DNA of 64,000 bases. Origin: DATFFO01 sp963772815. Lineage in GTDB: Bacteria > Actinomycetota > Acidimicrobiia > Spongiisociales > ZC4RG35. The translations under genes were made by a program, and so were the position numbers. The stretch covers positions 744,001-808,000 of the forward strand of contig CAVYYV010000004.1 in the NCBI GenBank assembly GCA_963772815.1, read 5' to 3'. The notes beneath the pieces were generated by a model that saw only the letters and a list, made by a program, of their open reading frames with translations, was not told the origin of the DNA and searched no databases. This document shows positions 8,536 through 20,642 of this stretch, one piece after another (within the stretch, counting starts at the first letter, position 1; every line of letters begins with the position of its first letter).

Positions 8536-9930
8536 TCACGGCTTCCGAGCGATGGCCACGAGACTCAGGCCCGGCAGTGGCTCAATGCGCTCTATCAAGC
8601 GGGCGACGGGCAGCAGCCAGGCAAACAGCCGTGCCTGCCAGGCTGAGATCGATGAACGTCCCGTCAGCTTGTTGAACCACCAGCCAACCACGCCGAATCG
8701 GTTGAACTCTCTGATCGAGAGGACCTCGAAACCGACGCCACTCAACAATTCTCCAAGGCTCTCTGATTCGTAGCGCTTCCGGTGTTCGAGAGCGGCGTCG
8801 GCAGCTGAGAAGAGCCACATGTGAGCTGGCACGAGAATCAAGGCAGTCCCGCCCGGGTTCAGAGCCCTATGGAATCCGGCCACGGCTTCCTGGGGATCAT
8901 CGAGGTGCTCCAAGACGTTCACGCTCAGGATCGAGTCAAAGTCTTTCAGTCTGTCGTACGAGCGCGCATCCTCGAGATCGGCCTCTTCCACCGTCACGTT
9001 GGTCAAGTGGCCATATCGACGGGACAGGCCTGAGACGTAGAAGGGGTCGATGTCAACGGCATGCAGATGCCGACGGTCGAGTAGATGGGTGGTGAAGTTG
9101 CCAATCCCACATCCCGTCTCCAGCACCCTCGCTCCGAGATAACCCTCGAACTGACCCAAGGTCCATTTCGCAACACCTGGTGCCTTTGACAAGCCCTCGA
9201 GCGTCGACTTACCCGATGAAAGGCTGAAACGTGTATCAAGGAAGCGGTACTTGAATGTGAGCCATAGAGCCTGGAGTCCATCCTTCCAACCTATGTTCTT
9301 GCCTTCGGCATACGTTCGGCCGTGGTAGCTGATGGGAACTTCGTAGATACACGCTGGCCATTTGGACAAACGGGCAGTGATTTCAGGCTCGATTCCGAAG
9401 CGGTCCGCTGTGAGTCGGAGGTTCCCGAGGATATCCGACCGAATAGCCTTGTAACCGGTCTCCATATCGGTGAGGTTCAAGTCATTGGCCATGTTCGATA
9501 GGAACGTCAGGACCCTGTTGCCGAGGGCATGCCAGAAGAAGAGAACCCGGCGCTCCTCGGAGAAGGCGAACCGTGATCCGTAGACGGCGTCTGCCTTGCC
9601 TTCCAGGATCGGCCGAAGGATCTTCGGGTACTCCACTGGGTCGTACTCGAGGTCTGCGTCCTGGATGATCGCGATGTCACCATTCATGTGCGAGATCGCA
9701 GTTCGGATTGCGGCACCCTTGCCCTTGTTCCGGGGCTGCACGTACACACTGATTCTGTCGTCCCCGGCGGCCAGTGATTCGAGGATCGCTACTGAGTCGT
9801 CGGATGATCCGTCGTCGACAGCGATCAACTCTACGTCCAAGTCCACCGGTGCCGCAAGGACTCTTTCCACGATGGTCCGAATGGTTCGGGCCTCGTTGTA
9901 GACGGGCATAAGGACGGATAGCGTTTTCAT
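8536..9930 (-). CDS. GT2 glycosyltransferase fused to SAM methyltransferase
   Basis: A 464-aa two-domain protein. Residues 1 to ~235 are a GT2 transferase of the polyprenyl-phosphate sugar synthase type: SVLMPVYNEARTIRTIVERV, AVDDGSSDDS, RNKGKGAAIRTAI and the metal-binding DAD at 91-93. Residues ~255-464 are a class I methyltransferase: ARVLETGCGIGNFTTHLLDR near residue 270, then SVNVLEHLDDPQEAVAGFHR. A likely activity is loading a sugar on a lipid phosphate plus methylation of a related intermediate; this is inferred from the domains. The start is taken as ATG 9930; an in-frame ATG at 9948 is possible. Only ~50 bp separates it from the divergent membrane gene. Confidence 0.88.
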   Translation of the reverse strand: MKTLSVLMPVYNEARTIRTIVERVLAAPVDLDVELIAVDDGSSDDSVAILESLAAGDDRISVYVQPRNKGKGAAIRTAISHMNGDIAIIQDADLEYDPVEYPKILRPILEGKADAVYGSRFAFSEERRVLFFWHALGNRVLTFLSNMANDLNLTDMETGYKAIRSDILGNLRLTADRFGIEPEITARLSKWPACIYEVPISYHGRTYAEGKNIGWKDGLQALWLTFKYRFLDTRFSLSSGKSTLEGLSKAPGVAKWTLGQFEGYLGARVLETGCGIGNFTTHLLDRRHLHAVDIDPFYVSGLSRRYGHLTNVTVEEADLEDARSYDRLKDFDSILSVNVLEHLDDPQEAVAGFHRALNPGGTALILVPAHMWLFSAADAALEHRKRYESESLGELLSGVGFEVLSIREFNRFGVVGWWFNKLTGRSSISAWQARLFAWLLPVARLIERIEPLPGLSLVAIARKP

Positions 9931-9980
9931 GGGCTCGAAATAGGTCATGGGCGGCGCCGGAGGGTCGATACTATCGGTCG

Positions 9981-11082
9981 ATGTCTCTCGATCATGAGAA
10001 GCAGATACCCCTAGTCGGCATTGGAGTCTCACGCGCCAGGCCTGGACAGGTCCCACTGACGGTCTGGCTGGCGTTGGCACTCATGACCGGAATCTTAGTT
10101 CTTGCCAGTCAGATCAGAGCCGTCGGAAACGATCCCGCAGATCTTCTGGCCGTCGGAGACAGCCCCCTGTCGCAAGTCGTTTCCAAGCAATTTCCCGGCG
10201 TCGCCTGGGATCCAGCTTTCAAGCACGACGGACACCGGTACTACGCCATGGCACTCGACTTATCGGGCCACTCGGTGCCGCAGCTGATCGGCGATCCTGT
10301 CTACTGGTACCAGCGCATCGCCTTTCCATTGATAGCCAGTGCTTTTGGGCTCCTGTCAGGCCGCCTGCTCCTGTGGAGCATGATCGTGTGGACGCTCGCT
10401 GGCTACGTCTGGTCCGTGGGTGCGGTCTACCTCTGGACCAAAGACCTCAGACTGCACTGGCTTTCTCCCGCCTTCGCCCTGGCGAATCTGGGCACGCTGC
10501 TTGGGCTGTCCCTCCTGACAGCCGACCCGATCGCCATCGCGCTGTTCTTCACAGGTGTCTGGTTATGGAACCGAGAACGTGATCGGTCGGCGGGTCTGTG
10601 GATGGCATTGGCGATTCTCACGAAGGAAGTGTTCGCGGTAGCGGTGTTAGCCGTTGCAGCATTCAATTTCATCAAACGGAAACGCAGCACTGCGATTCCT
10701 TACCTGGTCTCGATTCTGCCGGCCGCCGCCTGGCGGATCATCCTGATGTTCCGGTTCGGTCTCGGTAATGGGGACGGCGGCGGCCTCGGCCTTCCGGGAG
10801 CAGGTTTGTGGTCAGCATTTCCGGTCTGGCCATCCAATAATCCGCGAGATGTTCTCTTCCTTGCCGCAACGATCTTGGCGATCGTCGTCGGTGTGTGGAC
10901 CGTCACCCAACGGACCACTATCTGGCCCTGGCTTGCGTTGCCCTGGGTCGCAGTGGGCCTCGTCGGAACCCACTGGGTCTGGGACTACGGCAACAATGCG
11001 AGTCGCGTCCTGAGTCCGCTGCTGACGATCTCGGCTTTGGCTTTGCTATATCGGTTCGACCGTAGCCGGCGAGAGTTCCCTC

Positions 11083-11102
<20 letters not shown>
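9981..11102 (+). CDS. Polytopic membrane protein, GT-C glycosyltransferase-like
   Basis: A 373-aa protein with about nine hydrophobic helices. The first periplasmic loop has AFKHDGHRYYAMALDLSG followed by YWYQRIAFPLIA, a layout seen in GT-C enzymes that use polyprenyl-phosphate sugars, where an early acidic residue (here D in HDG) is catalytic. ADPIAIALFFTGVWLWNRER and LTKEVFAVAVLAVAAF resemble the helix ends of mannosyltransferase-like families. No specific family is claimed. It is divergent from the GT2-methyltransferase gene, which may supply its donor, and its 3' end overlaps that of uvrA by 20 bp. Confidence 0.75.
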
Positions 11103-13903
<2,801 letters not shown>

Positions 13904-13979
13904 TCGAACTCCGCCTCGGTGTTTGAACGACGCGAGTGTAGTTCACATCTAGGGCGAACGCATGTTCGGTCCCGGCTGG

Positions 13980-15989
13980 CTAGGCCGCCGGGGCGGCCCA
14001 GACACCCGGCTCGATGTAAGACAGCCCGCTGGGACGTCGGGTCAACGTGTACTCAAGAATGGAGTATGGGCCGCTGATGAGTTCGCTCTGCGGACGAAGA
14101 CCGACTCGCTCCAAGATCCCCGGCTCATTTGCCAGGACAGCCAGATGGCGCCCGGCCAACTGCCAACTACTTGCGAGCCTCTCAATCTCAGCCTTGGTAG
14201 CGCTATCGGCCGACATAGCGGCAGAAGGTATATCGCAATAGGAACGGAAACTCTGTACCAGTTGGGACCTCGCATCGGGCGATTTGCCGCCAAGCACGAG
14301 CGCTGCCCCATCGGTGCCGATCGCTCCGCACGCCTGGTCGAACTCGATGGCGAGCCCTTTGAGCTCGTGCAGATCCCACACGTCCGCATAACCGAACAAC
14401 ACTCCGCCAAGAGCCAACGCCGCGAGAACGACGGCCATGGCGCGCTCGGGCCCGCTGCCTCGTCCGAGGGCAACAAGAGCAACCCCACCCGCGATCGCCA
14501 AGCCGGGGATGACAACAGGTAGGAACCGTCTCATCGCCCAAATTTGGTCCGGGTTGATCGAAGGTCGCCAAATATATGCGCAGGTGACCAGAGCTGTGAA
14601 CGCGAGCCATACGAGGACATTGACGTCCAGGTTCTCTCTCCACGCTCGGAACACGAGCCACGCCAACCCGCCCACTCCCGCAATCAATGCAATCGGACCC
14701 AGGTACCAGAGCAGCCAATGCATCGACAGCTCGGCGAAGCTGCGCCCCGTTCCTAGCCCGAGCCCTTCCGACGCGCCCACCTGCTCCAAGTCATAGGAGG
14801 ACCCGGTGGACGCCCCCAGAAGCGGGCGTAAGAAGAAAGCAAACAGCGCACCTCCAACCAACGTCCAAGCGGCGGCGCGGGCCAGAGCCTCGCGCCTATC
14901 GGCGAGCCAGCTCCCGAGCCGAGCTCGCAGCCGGCTCGGGATCAGGATCAAGCCCAGAGCCATGAGTGTGGCGAATCCGATCAGGGCGAACTCGGAGTCG
15001 AACTTACCCAAGTACCAGGGGTCCACGAGAAGGACCTCGACGATGCCGAATGCGGCTAGCCAAAGGACGCCCCGCAGCACTGGTACCAGCGACGATCGGA
15101 TCCGCCGATCCGATACGGCCAGCACCGCCATGAGAACGGGCACCAGGAGCAGGGAATCCACGCGGGCTAGAAATGCGCCACCGAGGATTACCCCAGCCGC
15201 GAGCCGAGTGAACATCACAGCCGTATCGGATACCGCCAACCACCAGAACCCAGCGGCGAAGAAAAACAGCGCAAGCGGTTCAGAGAAGGGTGCACGCGTG
15301 AAGTACACGAAGACCTCGTTGAACCCGAGCAGGGAGACCGCGATAAGCCCGGCCCACGGCCCAGCAAGCCTCTCCGCGAGCAGCATCACAGCCAAGAGGC
15401 CTAGCGCACCAATTAACGGATTCACCACCAACATCGCACCAACGCCGCCCAACTGACCGGGGACGGCCATCAACACGGGGAAGGCGTGAAAGAACTCGGG
15501 CGCAAGTCGACCGTCGCTCCTCCGGTCGTAGAAGCCCGGTACAGCGAACTCCAGGTTCTGCTCCTCGGAGAAGGGCCCCACCCGGGCATCCACGAGGAAT
15601 TCGCCGCTGTCGGCCAACCATCCGGCGGTCGCCAGATACGTCGCCGGGTCCCTGCCCGTGAGAAGGTGTTCGCCCGGATGAGCGACCGAGATCGCGGTGA
15701 CACCGACGACCACCGCAATGGACATCAGGACAGGTGCTGCTGAAGGAATCCTCTCGATGCCCAACTTCAACGTCGGATCCAAGCGCCTGCCAACCAAAAC
15801 GACCGCTGGGAGGCTCAGGACGAGCACCAGCAACCAGTTGAACCAGCCAATGATCCCAAGAACGGTTCCGAACACGGCTACAAGAAGCAACAACACGGCT
15901 CCCCAGAGCACGGTTCGGTTGACCGCCATCCACATCACCACCGAGGCCGACAGGCCCCGGCTCGTCTCGGATCGTTGTCCCAGCGTCAT
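13980..15989 (-). CDS. Large polytopic membrane protein, GT-C/GT39-like
   Basis: A 669-aa membrane protein with about 13 hydrophobic segments and a soluble C-terminal tail. The early loop LLTGRDPATYLATAGWLADS, followed by GEFLVDAR, and the helix-boundary motif YFTRAPFSEPLALFFFAAGF match the general plan of GT-C sugar transferases and dolichyl-phosphate-mannose-type enzymes; the family cannot be fixed. The ATG at 15989 overlaps the stop of the upstream methyltransferase (ATGA). It is the last gene of a four-gene run (DUF2079, GT2, methyltransferase, this gene) with tight overlaps, so they are probably made together for one glycan pathway. Confidence 0.78.
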   Translation of the reverse strand: MTLGQRSETSRGLSASVVMWMAVNRTVLWGAVLLLLVAVFGTVLGIIGWFNWLLVLVLSLPAVVLVGRRLDPTLKLGIERIPSAAPVLMSIAVVVGVTAISVAHPGEHLLTGRDPATYLATAGWLADSGEFLVDARVGPFSEEQNLEFAVPGFYDRRSDGRLAPEFFHAFPVLMAVPGQLGGVGAMLVVNPLIGALGLLAVMLLAERLAGPWAGLIAVSLLGFNEVFVYFTRAPFSEPLALFFFAAGFWWLAVSDTAVMFTRLAAGVILGGAFLARVDSLLLVPVLMAVLAVSDRRIRSSLVPVLRGVLWLAAFGIVEVLLVDPWYLGKFDSEFALIGFATLMALGLILIPSRLRARLGSWLADRREALARAAAWTLVGGALFAFFLRPLLGASTGSSYDLEQVGASEGLGLGTGRSFAELSMHWLLWYLGPIALIAGVGGLAWLVFRAWRENLDVNVLVWLAFTALVTCAYIWRPSINPDQIWAMRRFLPVVIPGLAIAGGVALVALGRGSGPERAMAVVLAALALGGVLFGYADVWDLHELKGLAIEFDQACGAIGTDGAALVLGGKSPDARSQLVQSFRSYCDIPSAAMSADSATKAEIERLASSWQLAGRHLAVLANEPGILERVGLRPQSELISGPYSILEYTLTRRPSGLSYIEPGVWAAPAA

Positions 15990-16687
15990 AGTGGCTTGAC
16001 TACGGCGCCGATGGAGAGTCCGAGTCTGCGAGGGCTCCGAGACGCACGGGATGCTGACCGCACGGCCACCGTTTTCAGCCACCGGTTGACCACTACGGGT
16101 GGCATGAACATAGGTGACGTGGTCCTGAACAGACGTCTCACGACTGCAGGGAGCAAGAGGAATCCGAAGAATGGTGAGATCCAGTCGATGTCGAATCCAG
16201 CCCCATGGAGAGCGTCTTTCAGTCCTCTGGTGCTGTAACGCCTCAGGTGCCCAACAAGATCATCGTGGCCGCTCCAGAGGTGCTCGTGAGCCGGGACGGT
16301 TACGAGGCAGACACCTGTCGGACTGAGAATGCGTCTCGCCTCCGCCAGACACTCCTCCGGATGGGACAGATGTTCGAGGACGTCGAACAGACCGACAACT
16401 TCAAAAGAGCCATCGCGAAACGGCAGTGATTCTGCCGATGCTTGTACAAATCGATCGGAAACGTCCGGGGGTCTGACCACGTCCAGTTTTATCGGTCTCG
16501 ATTCCTCGGGAAACAGCGAGACAGCCCCAGCTCCCAGATCAACTACGGCGCCAGTTCCACTCCAATATCGCTCGAGAGCCATCTCAACCAGAGTGCGTCT
16601 CCCCACGAACCACCAGTGGTCCACTGCCGCCGACTCGTAGTATTGACGTGCGAACCTAGTATCCACGGAGTCCCCGACGCCGGTCAT
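15986..16687 (-). CDS. Class I SAM-dependent methyltransferase
   Basis: A 233-aa methyltransferase with an N-terminal HWWFVGRRTLVEMAL segment common in sugar or lipid-linked methyltransferases, a modified motif I VVDLGAGAVSLFPEE, then GLFDVLEHLSHPEECLAEAR and TGVCLVTVPAHEHLWSGHDD. The C-terminus has hydrophobic stretches (FFGFLLLPAVVRRLF) suggesting membrane contact. ATG at 16687; its 5' end overlaps the end of the GT2 gene by 32 bp and its stop overlaps the next start. Substrate unknown. Confidence 0.85.
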   Translation of the reverse strand: MTGVGDSVDTRFARQYYESAAVDHWWFVGRRTLVEMALERYWSGTGAVVDLGAGAVSLFPEESRPIKLDVVRPPDVSDRFVQASAESLPFRDGSFEVVGLFDVLEHLSHPEECLAEARRILSPTGVCLVTVPAHEHLWSGHDDLVGHLRRYSTRGLKDALHGAGFDIDWISPFFGFLLLPAVVRRLFRTTSPMFMPPVVVNRWLKTVAVRSASRASRSPRRLGLSIGAVVKPL

Positions 16688-17417
16688 CCTGATCTGCCAA
16701 CAACTCAGCGTGCTGTCTTCGGTTCGGATAGTGGATTGCCCACCACATACTGGATATCCGTCTCAAGGTACGGGGAATGTCCCCTGGACGGACCGTGGTT
16801 GTTCCAGCCAACCGGGGATAGTGCCGCACGCCGATCTCTACGATCCTCCAATTCCACTTTCGGGCCCGGGCAACGATCTCAGTGTCGATGAAGAAGTCAT
16901 CCGACATCAGCAACAGTCGATCCAGCTTGTCTCGCCTCATCACCTTGAAGCTGCAATCGACATCGCGCACCTGAACGCGAAACAGGATCCGTACCAAGCG
17001 GTTGTAGATCCACGAAACAACCAAACGCGGCAACGGATCGAACCGGTATACGCGGAAGCCCGCAACAAGATCCGCTTCGGTTAGGAAGCCGAGGGCGTCC
17101 CTGAACTCGAGAACATCGAATTGATTATCTGAATCGGTATATCCGACCACCTCACCCCGGGCAACGTCGAAGCCCGATTTCAAGGCAGCACCGTAACCGT
17201 GGTTCTCCGTATGACTGACCACCCGCAACCACGGCCGCGATTCCTGGGCGGCTTTCAACACGGACGGCGTGCCATCCAGCGACCCGTCGTCGACGATGAT
17301 CACCTCCAAATCGGAATCGCTCATTTGATCGGCCAGTTGATCGCAGGCTTCCAGAAGCCGGGGCATGGACGCCACCTCGTTGAATGCAGGCATCACCAAG
17401 GAGAACTTGGGGACCAT
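16656..17417 (-). CDS. GT2-family glycosyltransferase
   Basis: A 253-aa GT2 transferase of the polyprenyl-phosphate sugar synthase (DPM/GtrB-like) type. FSLVMPAFNEVASMPRLLEA is followed by VIIVDDGSLDGTPSVL, NHGYGAALKSGFDVARGEVV and the metal-binding DSD in GYTDSDNQFDVLEF; DVDCSFKVMRRDKL and FFIDTEIVARARK follow. No membrane segments except a weak one near VVSWIYNRLVRILF. The ATG at 17417 follows the DUF2079 stop by 2 bp, with a GAGG upstream. It probably supplies a lipid-linked sugar to the membrane GT-C-like protein encoded further downstream. Confidence 0.9.
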   Translation of the reverse strand: MVPKFSLVMPAFNEVASMPRLLEACDQLADQMSDSDLEVIIVDDGSLDGTPSVLKAAQESRPWLRVVSHTENHGYGAALKSGFDVARGEVVGYTDSDNQFDVLEFRDALGFLTEADLVAGFRVYRFDPLPRLVVSWIYNRLVRILFRVQVRDVDCSFKVMRRDKLDRLLLMSDDFFIDTEIVARARKWNWRIVEIGVRHYPRLAGTTTVRPGDIPRTLRRISSMWWAIHYPNRRQHAELLADQDDRRRGLRGY

Positions 17418-17419
17418 GG

Positions 17420-18865
17420 TTACCTCGCAAGGTCTTTCACATAGTCGAACTGAAGCTGTCGAGCTTCCTGCGGCGTTGGGCAGGCGACCGACGCAGGGTG
17501 CGGACCGGTCGACTTCCACAGCTGAGCGGTGGAATCCTGCGTCGCCAGGGAATAGCCCAGTTTGGACAGATCTATGCCCTGGTCGGTGGTCTCCGCCTGC
17601 TCCACCAACAGAAAAGGCGGGTAAAAGGTGTGAGGTACGTGGAACACTATGCCGAGACCGCAGACGAGGGGGCCAGGAAACGGATATACCTGGCGCCGCT
17701 CGGCCACATGGGGCAGCAGGTAGCGCCCCGCCGACACCGATGCGGTGGCAGGAAGCGCATCTAGCACGCGACTCATGCCAGAACGAGGTGACGCTGCCAA
17801 GACACCACTGACCGTGCGACCCTCTACGCCATAACCGCCAAACCAGAAGGGACCCAGGCCCAGAAGGACCGCCAAACTGCAGGCGCCCGCGACTCTGGCA
17901 CGGTCACTCCAAGGCGCACTCCTGAAACCGTGGGCACCACCCCAGAGGAGGAATGGAACAGCGCCGATGTAGTACTGGTAATAGATGGCAGGTACCGCCG
18001 GATGAATCGAGATCGCATTCGCCAACAACACGAGCAGCCCAGGCCAGGATCGCCGCCAGCCGCGCAATACCGGCCACAGCAGGAACGGAGCGAGCAGGGC
18101 GACCATCGCGATCAGAGGATCGGAACGAACGAGCCGGCCCAACGCAGTGGGAATCATGTATCGCCAGTTGGCCAACGCCTCCCCCGGTGTCGCTCCGTAG
18201 TCGGCGTACCTATACCAGAGGAAGTAGTCAAACGGGGCGAAGAGCCTCGAGCCGCCCAGGCTGTACCACAGCCCCAGAAGGCTCGCTCCGCCACCGAGCA
18301 GTATCAGCTTGAAACGGCTCTGTCCCTTGAAAACAGCATGTATCACAAGAGTCACCCCCACCAGGACAGCTACGTCCTCCCTGCAAATGGCTGTCAGAAG
18401 AGTGAGAAGAAGGACCACGGAAAAGCGAGCGTCCGATTCGAGGCTCGCGATCAGCCAAATGAGACCCATGACCCCAAGGGTCACCGGTCGAAAATCGTAG
18501 AGGACTGTTCGCCACACAATGACGCTGGTTGCGAACCAAACAACGCACAGCCACCCCAACCGAGTGTCACGGAGCGACTGGCCGAGTCTAAAGCAGGCAA
18601 TAACCCCGGAACCGACTACAACCGCCTGGAGCACCAAGAGTGCCAACGCCGTCGAGCCAAGCCAGCTGAGCGGGGCGATGAGAATCAGAATCGGCGAAAA
18701 ATGGTCGGCGAAGACGCCGAAGCCGGATATCGAATTGGACCAATCGCCGTGGCCGATCCGCCAGACATCTTGTATGTAGAAGCCGAGATCGTACGCCTCA
18801 CTCCTGAAATTGAGGTGGCGAAGAACCGTTAGAGCGGCCAGCGCGGCAGCCAAAATGAGCGCCAA
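17420..18865 (-). CDS. DUF2079-type membrane protein
   Basis: A 481-aa protein with about ten hydrophobic helices. The first loop YDLGFYIQDVWRIGHGDWSN, then VFADHFSPILILIAPLSWLG and TAICREDVAVLVGVTLVIHA, match the DUF2079 family, which looks like GT-C transferases but has no proven reaction. The C-terminal soluble part (residues ~370-481) would be outside the membrane. No ATG or GTG is available after the upstream in-frame stop, so the start is TTG at 18865. First gene of the four-gene run ending at 13980. Confidence 0.82.
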   Translation of the reverse strand: MALILAAALAALTVLRHLNFRSEAYDLGFYIQDVWRIGHGDWSNSISGFGVFADHFSPILILIAPLSWLGSTALALLVLQAVVVGSGVIACFRLGQSLRDTRLGWLCVVWFATSVIVWRTVLYDFRPVTLGVMGLIWLIASLESDARFSVVLLLTLLTAICREDVAVLVGVTLVIHAVFKGQSRFKLILLGGGASLLGLWYSLGGSRLFAPFDYFLWYRYADYGATPGEALANWRYMIPTALGRLVRSDPLIAMVALLAPFLLWPVLRGWRRSWPGLLVLLANAISIHPAVPAIYYQYYIGAVPFLLWGGAHGFRSAPWSDRARVAGACSLAVLLGLGPFWFGGYGVEGRTVSGVLAASPRSGMSRVLDALPATASVSAGRYLLPHVAERRQVYPFPGPLVCGLGIVFHVPHTFYPPFLLVEQAETTDQGIDLSKLGYSLATQDSTAQLWKSTGPHPASVACPTPQEARQLQFDYVKDLAR

Positions 18866-18996
18866 GAGGACTACCGTCGGAAGGCGCGGCCGGTCCTCGT
18901 GCGCTCGACGACCCTAGATTCTCCTGCCGAGTTGTCGAGAGCGACGTCATTCGCTCTTCCAAACGAAGCGGAACGTCCATGACCTTCTATCCGCCA

Positions 18997-20547
18997 TCAC
19001 GTTGGCTCCTGGACTGCGAGTTCTATCGAGTCGGAACCTGACCGCGATCGATTAGCCCCCGCACTAGGCAGCTGACCCGCCGCCCGGCGCGAGTATTGAA
19101 GGAGATAAGAAACATCCGAAGCGTTTAGTTGAAGCAATTCGCCGGTCAGAATGCTGCGCTCACCGGACAGGTAGGTCTGCAACCCGGAGGAAGCCGGCTC
19201 ATAATTTGCCACGCACTTCATGATCTTCTGCGATACTTCGATGGCGGCACGGATCTCGGTAGGGCAATCTATAGGGAGGCGCACAGCCGCGAGAGTCAAC
19301 ATTCGCTCCCTTATCATCTCATGCGTCCACTCAGCAATCGGGTAACCGAACTGACCCAAGGAGTCGGGTCCATGATCACCAACGATTCCAACGATTGCTT
19401 CATCGTCTATGCGGTCGACGAAGGACGAGATACGGGAATCGACACATGCCGCTTGTTCGTAATACATTTCTCGGCGCAAGCTCTGTAGTCGACGGCCCGC
19501 CTGCGGCAACCACAGCACCAAGCCGCTACCCCTTGGATCGTTCCTCTGGGTGCAGCTGCTGTCAAGGGCAAGAGGCGGATGCGGCGCCAACACATGAGCG
19601 ATGACCAAGTCCCGCTCGCCGTTCCCTCCCAGTCGTGAAACATTGGCATCCAACCAGTCGAGAACATTTGCGGCCCCATATGCGAATGAGGTACTCCTAT
19701 CAATCCCGGCTAGGCCTCCGACAACCCCTTCTCCCAGTATCGTGGCAACTGGTTCGTCTATGAACGGAGAACGAACACAGTGATTGACCGAGACTTCGCA
19801 TCCCGAAACACGCCAGCCACTCTCCACGATCGTTGTGGCATAGCCAACACCTTGAAGCGCGTAGACGAGGTTGTTGTCTCCTGACACGATCCGACGCGCC
19901 ACTGCATAGCTGAACGTGGGGTGCTCTTCCGTTGCGACATACTCCCCCTCAAGCAGCGTCGGAACGCTAAAGATGGTCGTCGCATAGGGCGCCAGCGCAC
20001 TTGGGTTTACTACGAAGCCCCGCGACCTGAGGAACGACTCAAGTGGCTGACTTTCGGGCGTCGCATATTCCTGTCTCGCCAATTGCGACGGATACGCATC
20101 TAGAACGATAAACCAGACATCTCGTACATGCCCATCCTCGGACGAGATGTCTACGAGGTGTTCGCCACCTGGAAACCCGATTTGGCTCCCATAGGCAAGC
20201 AGACTCTGAACAACTGGCGTACCCAACAGCACCGCCGAGAATACGACCACGACCACGGATGCCACCGGCAGATGACGAAGGCGAATCAGCAACCACCCCA
20301 CGGCGACTGAGACGACCACAAGCGCCCAGGAACCCCACACGCGGCCAAGTCCTAGCTTGTCAACTATGGGGAGCCCTGATGAAAGAAGCATCCAACAGGC
20401 CGAGACAGCTATTAGCGAAAACCAGTAGCCGACCCCCCAGAGTGACAGTGCAGCAGAGAGCAGCACAACAATCGCAAAAGCAGCCAGGGCAAGTGTGACC
20501 AGGTGTGAAACCGAGGCAATCTGATCCTCCCAGGCGGCAAAAAGCAA
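18997..20547 (-). CDS. Membrane-anchored sulfatase/phosphoglycerol-transferase-like protein
   Basis: Several N-terminal membrane helices (residues ~10-125) followed by an extracellular alkaline-phosphatase-superfamily domain: DVWFIVLDAYPSQLARQEYA holds the first metal Asp, ATTIFSVPTLLEGEY includes the likely nucleophile Thr region, and AHVLAPHPPLA and IVGDHGPDSLGQFG supply the remaining metal ligands. The overall plan resembles LtaS- or OpgB-like envelope enzymes that move phosphoglycerol or phosphoethanolamine, but substrate assignment is not possible. The TTG at 20547 is the first usual start; open hydrophobic translation (AAVAFALGACIYAPG) continues upstream without a start codon, so the N-terminus is uncertain. 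Confidence 0.75.
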   Translation of the reverse strand: MLFAAWEDQIASVSHLVTLALAAFAIVVLLSAALSLWGVGYWFSLIAVSACWMLLSSGLPIVDKLGLGRVWGSWALVVVSVAVGWLLIRLRHLPVASVVVVVFSAVLLGTPVVQSLLAYGSQIGFPGGEHLVDISSEDGHVRDVWFIVLDAYPSQLARQEYATPESQPLESFLRSRGFVVNPSALAPYATTIFSVPTLLEGEYVATEEHPTFSYAVARRIVSGDNNLVYALQGVGYATTIVESGWRVSGCEVSVNHCVRSPFIDEPVATILGEGVVGGLAGIDRSTSFAYGAANVLDWLDANVSRLGGNGERDLVIAHVLAPHPPLALDSSCTQRNDPRGSGLVLWLPQAGRRLQSLRREMYYEQAACVDSRISSFVDRIDDEAIVGIVGDHGPDSLGQFGYPIAEWTHEMIRERMLTLAAVRLPIDCPTEIRAAIEVSQKIMKCVANYEPASSGLQTYLSGERSILTGELLQLNASDVSYLLQYSRRAAGQLPSAGANRSRSGSDSIELAVQEPT

Positions 20548-20642
20548 ACCCGGAGCGTAAATACAGGCGCCGAGAGCGAAGGCTACGGCAGCGCTAGGAC
20601 TGTAGGTGGACCCGGTTTCGACGAGTAAATCGGGCCTTCTAA

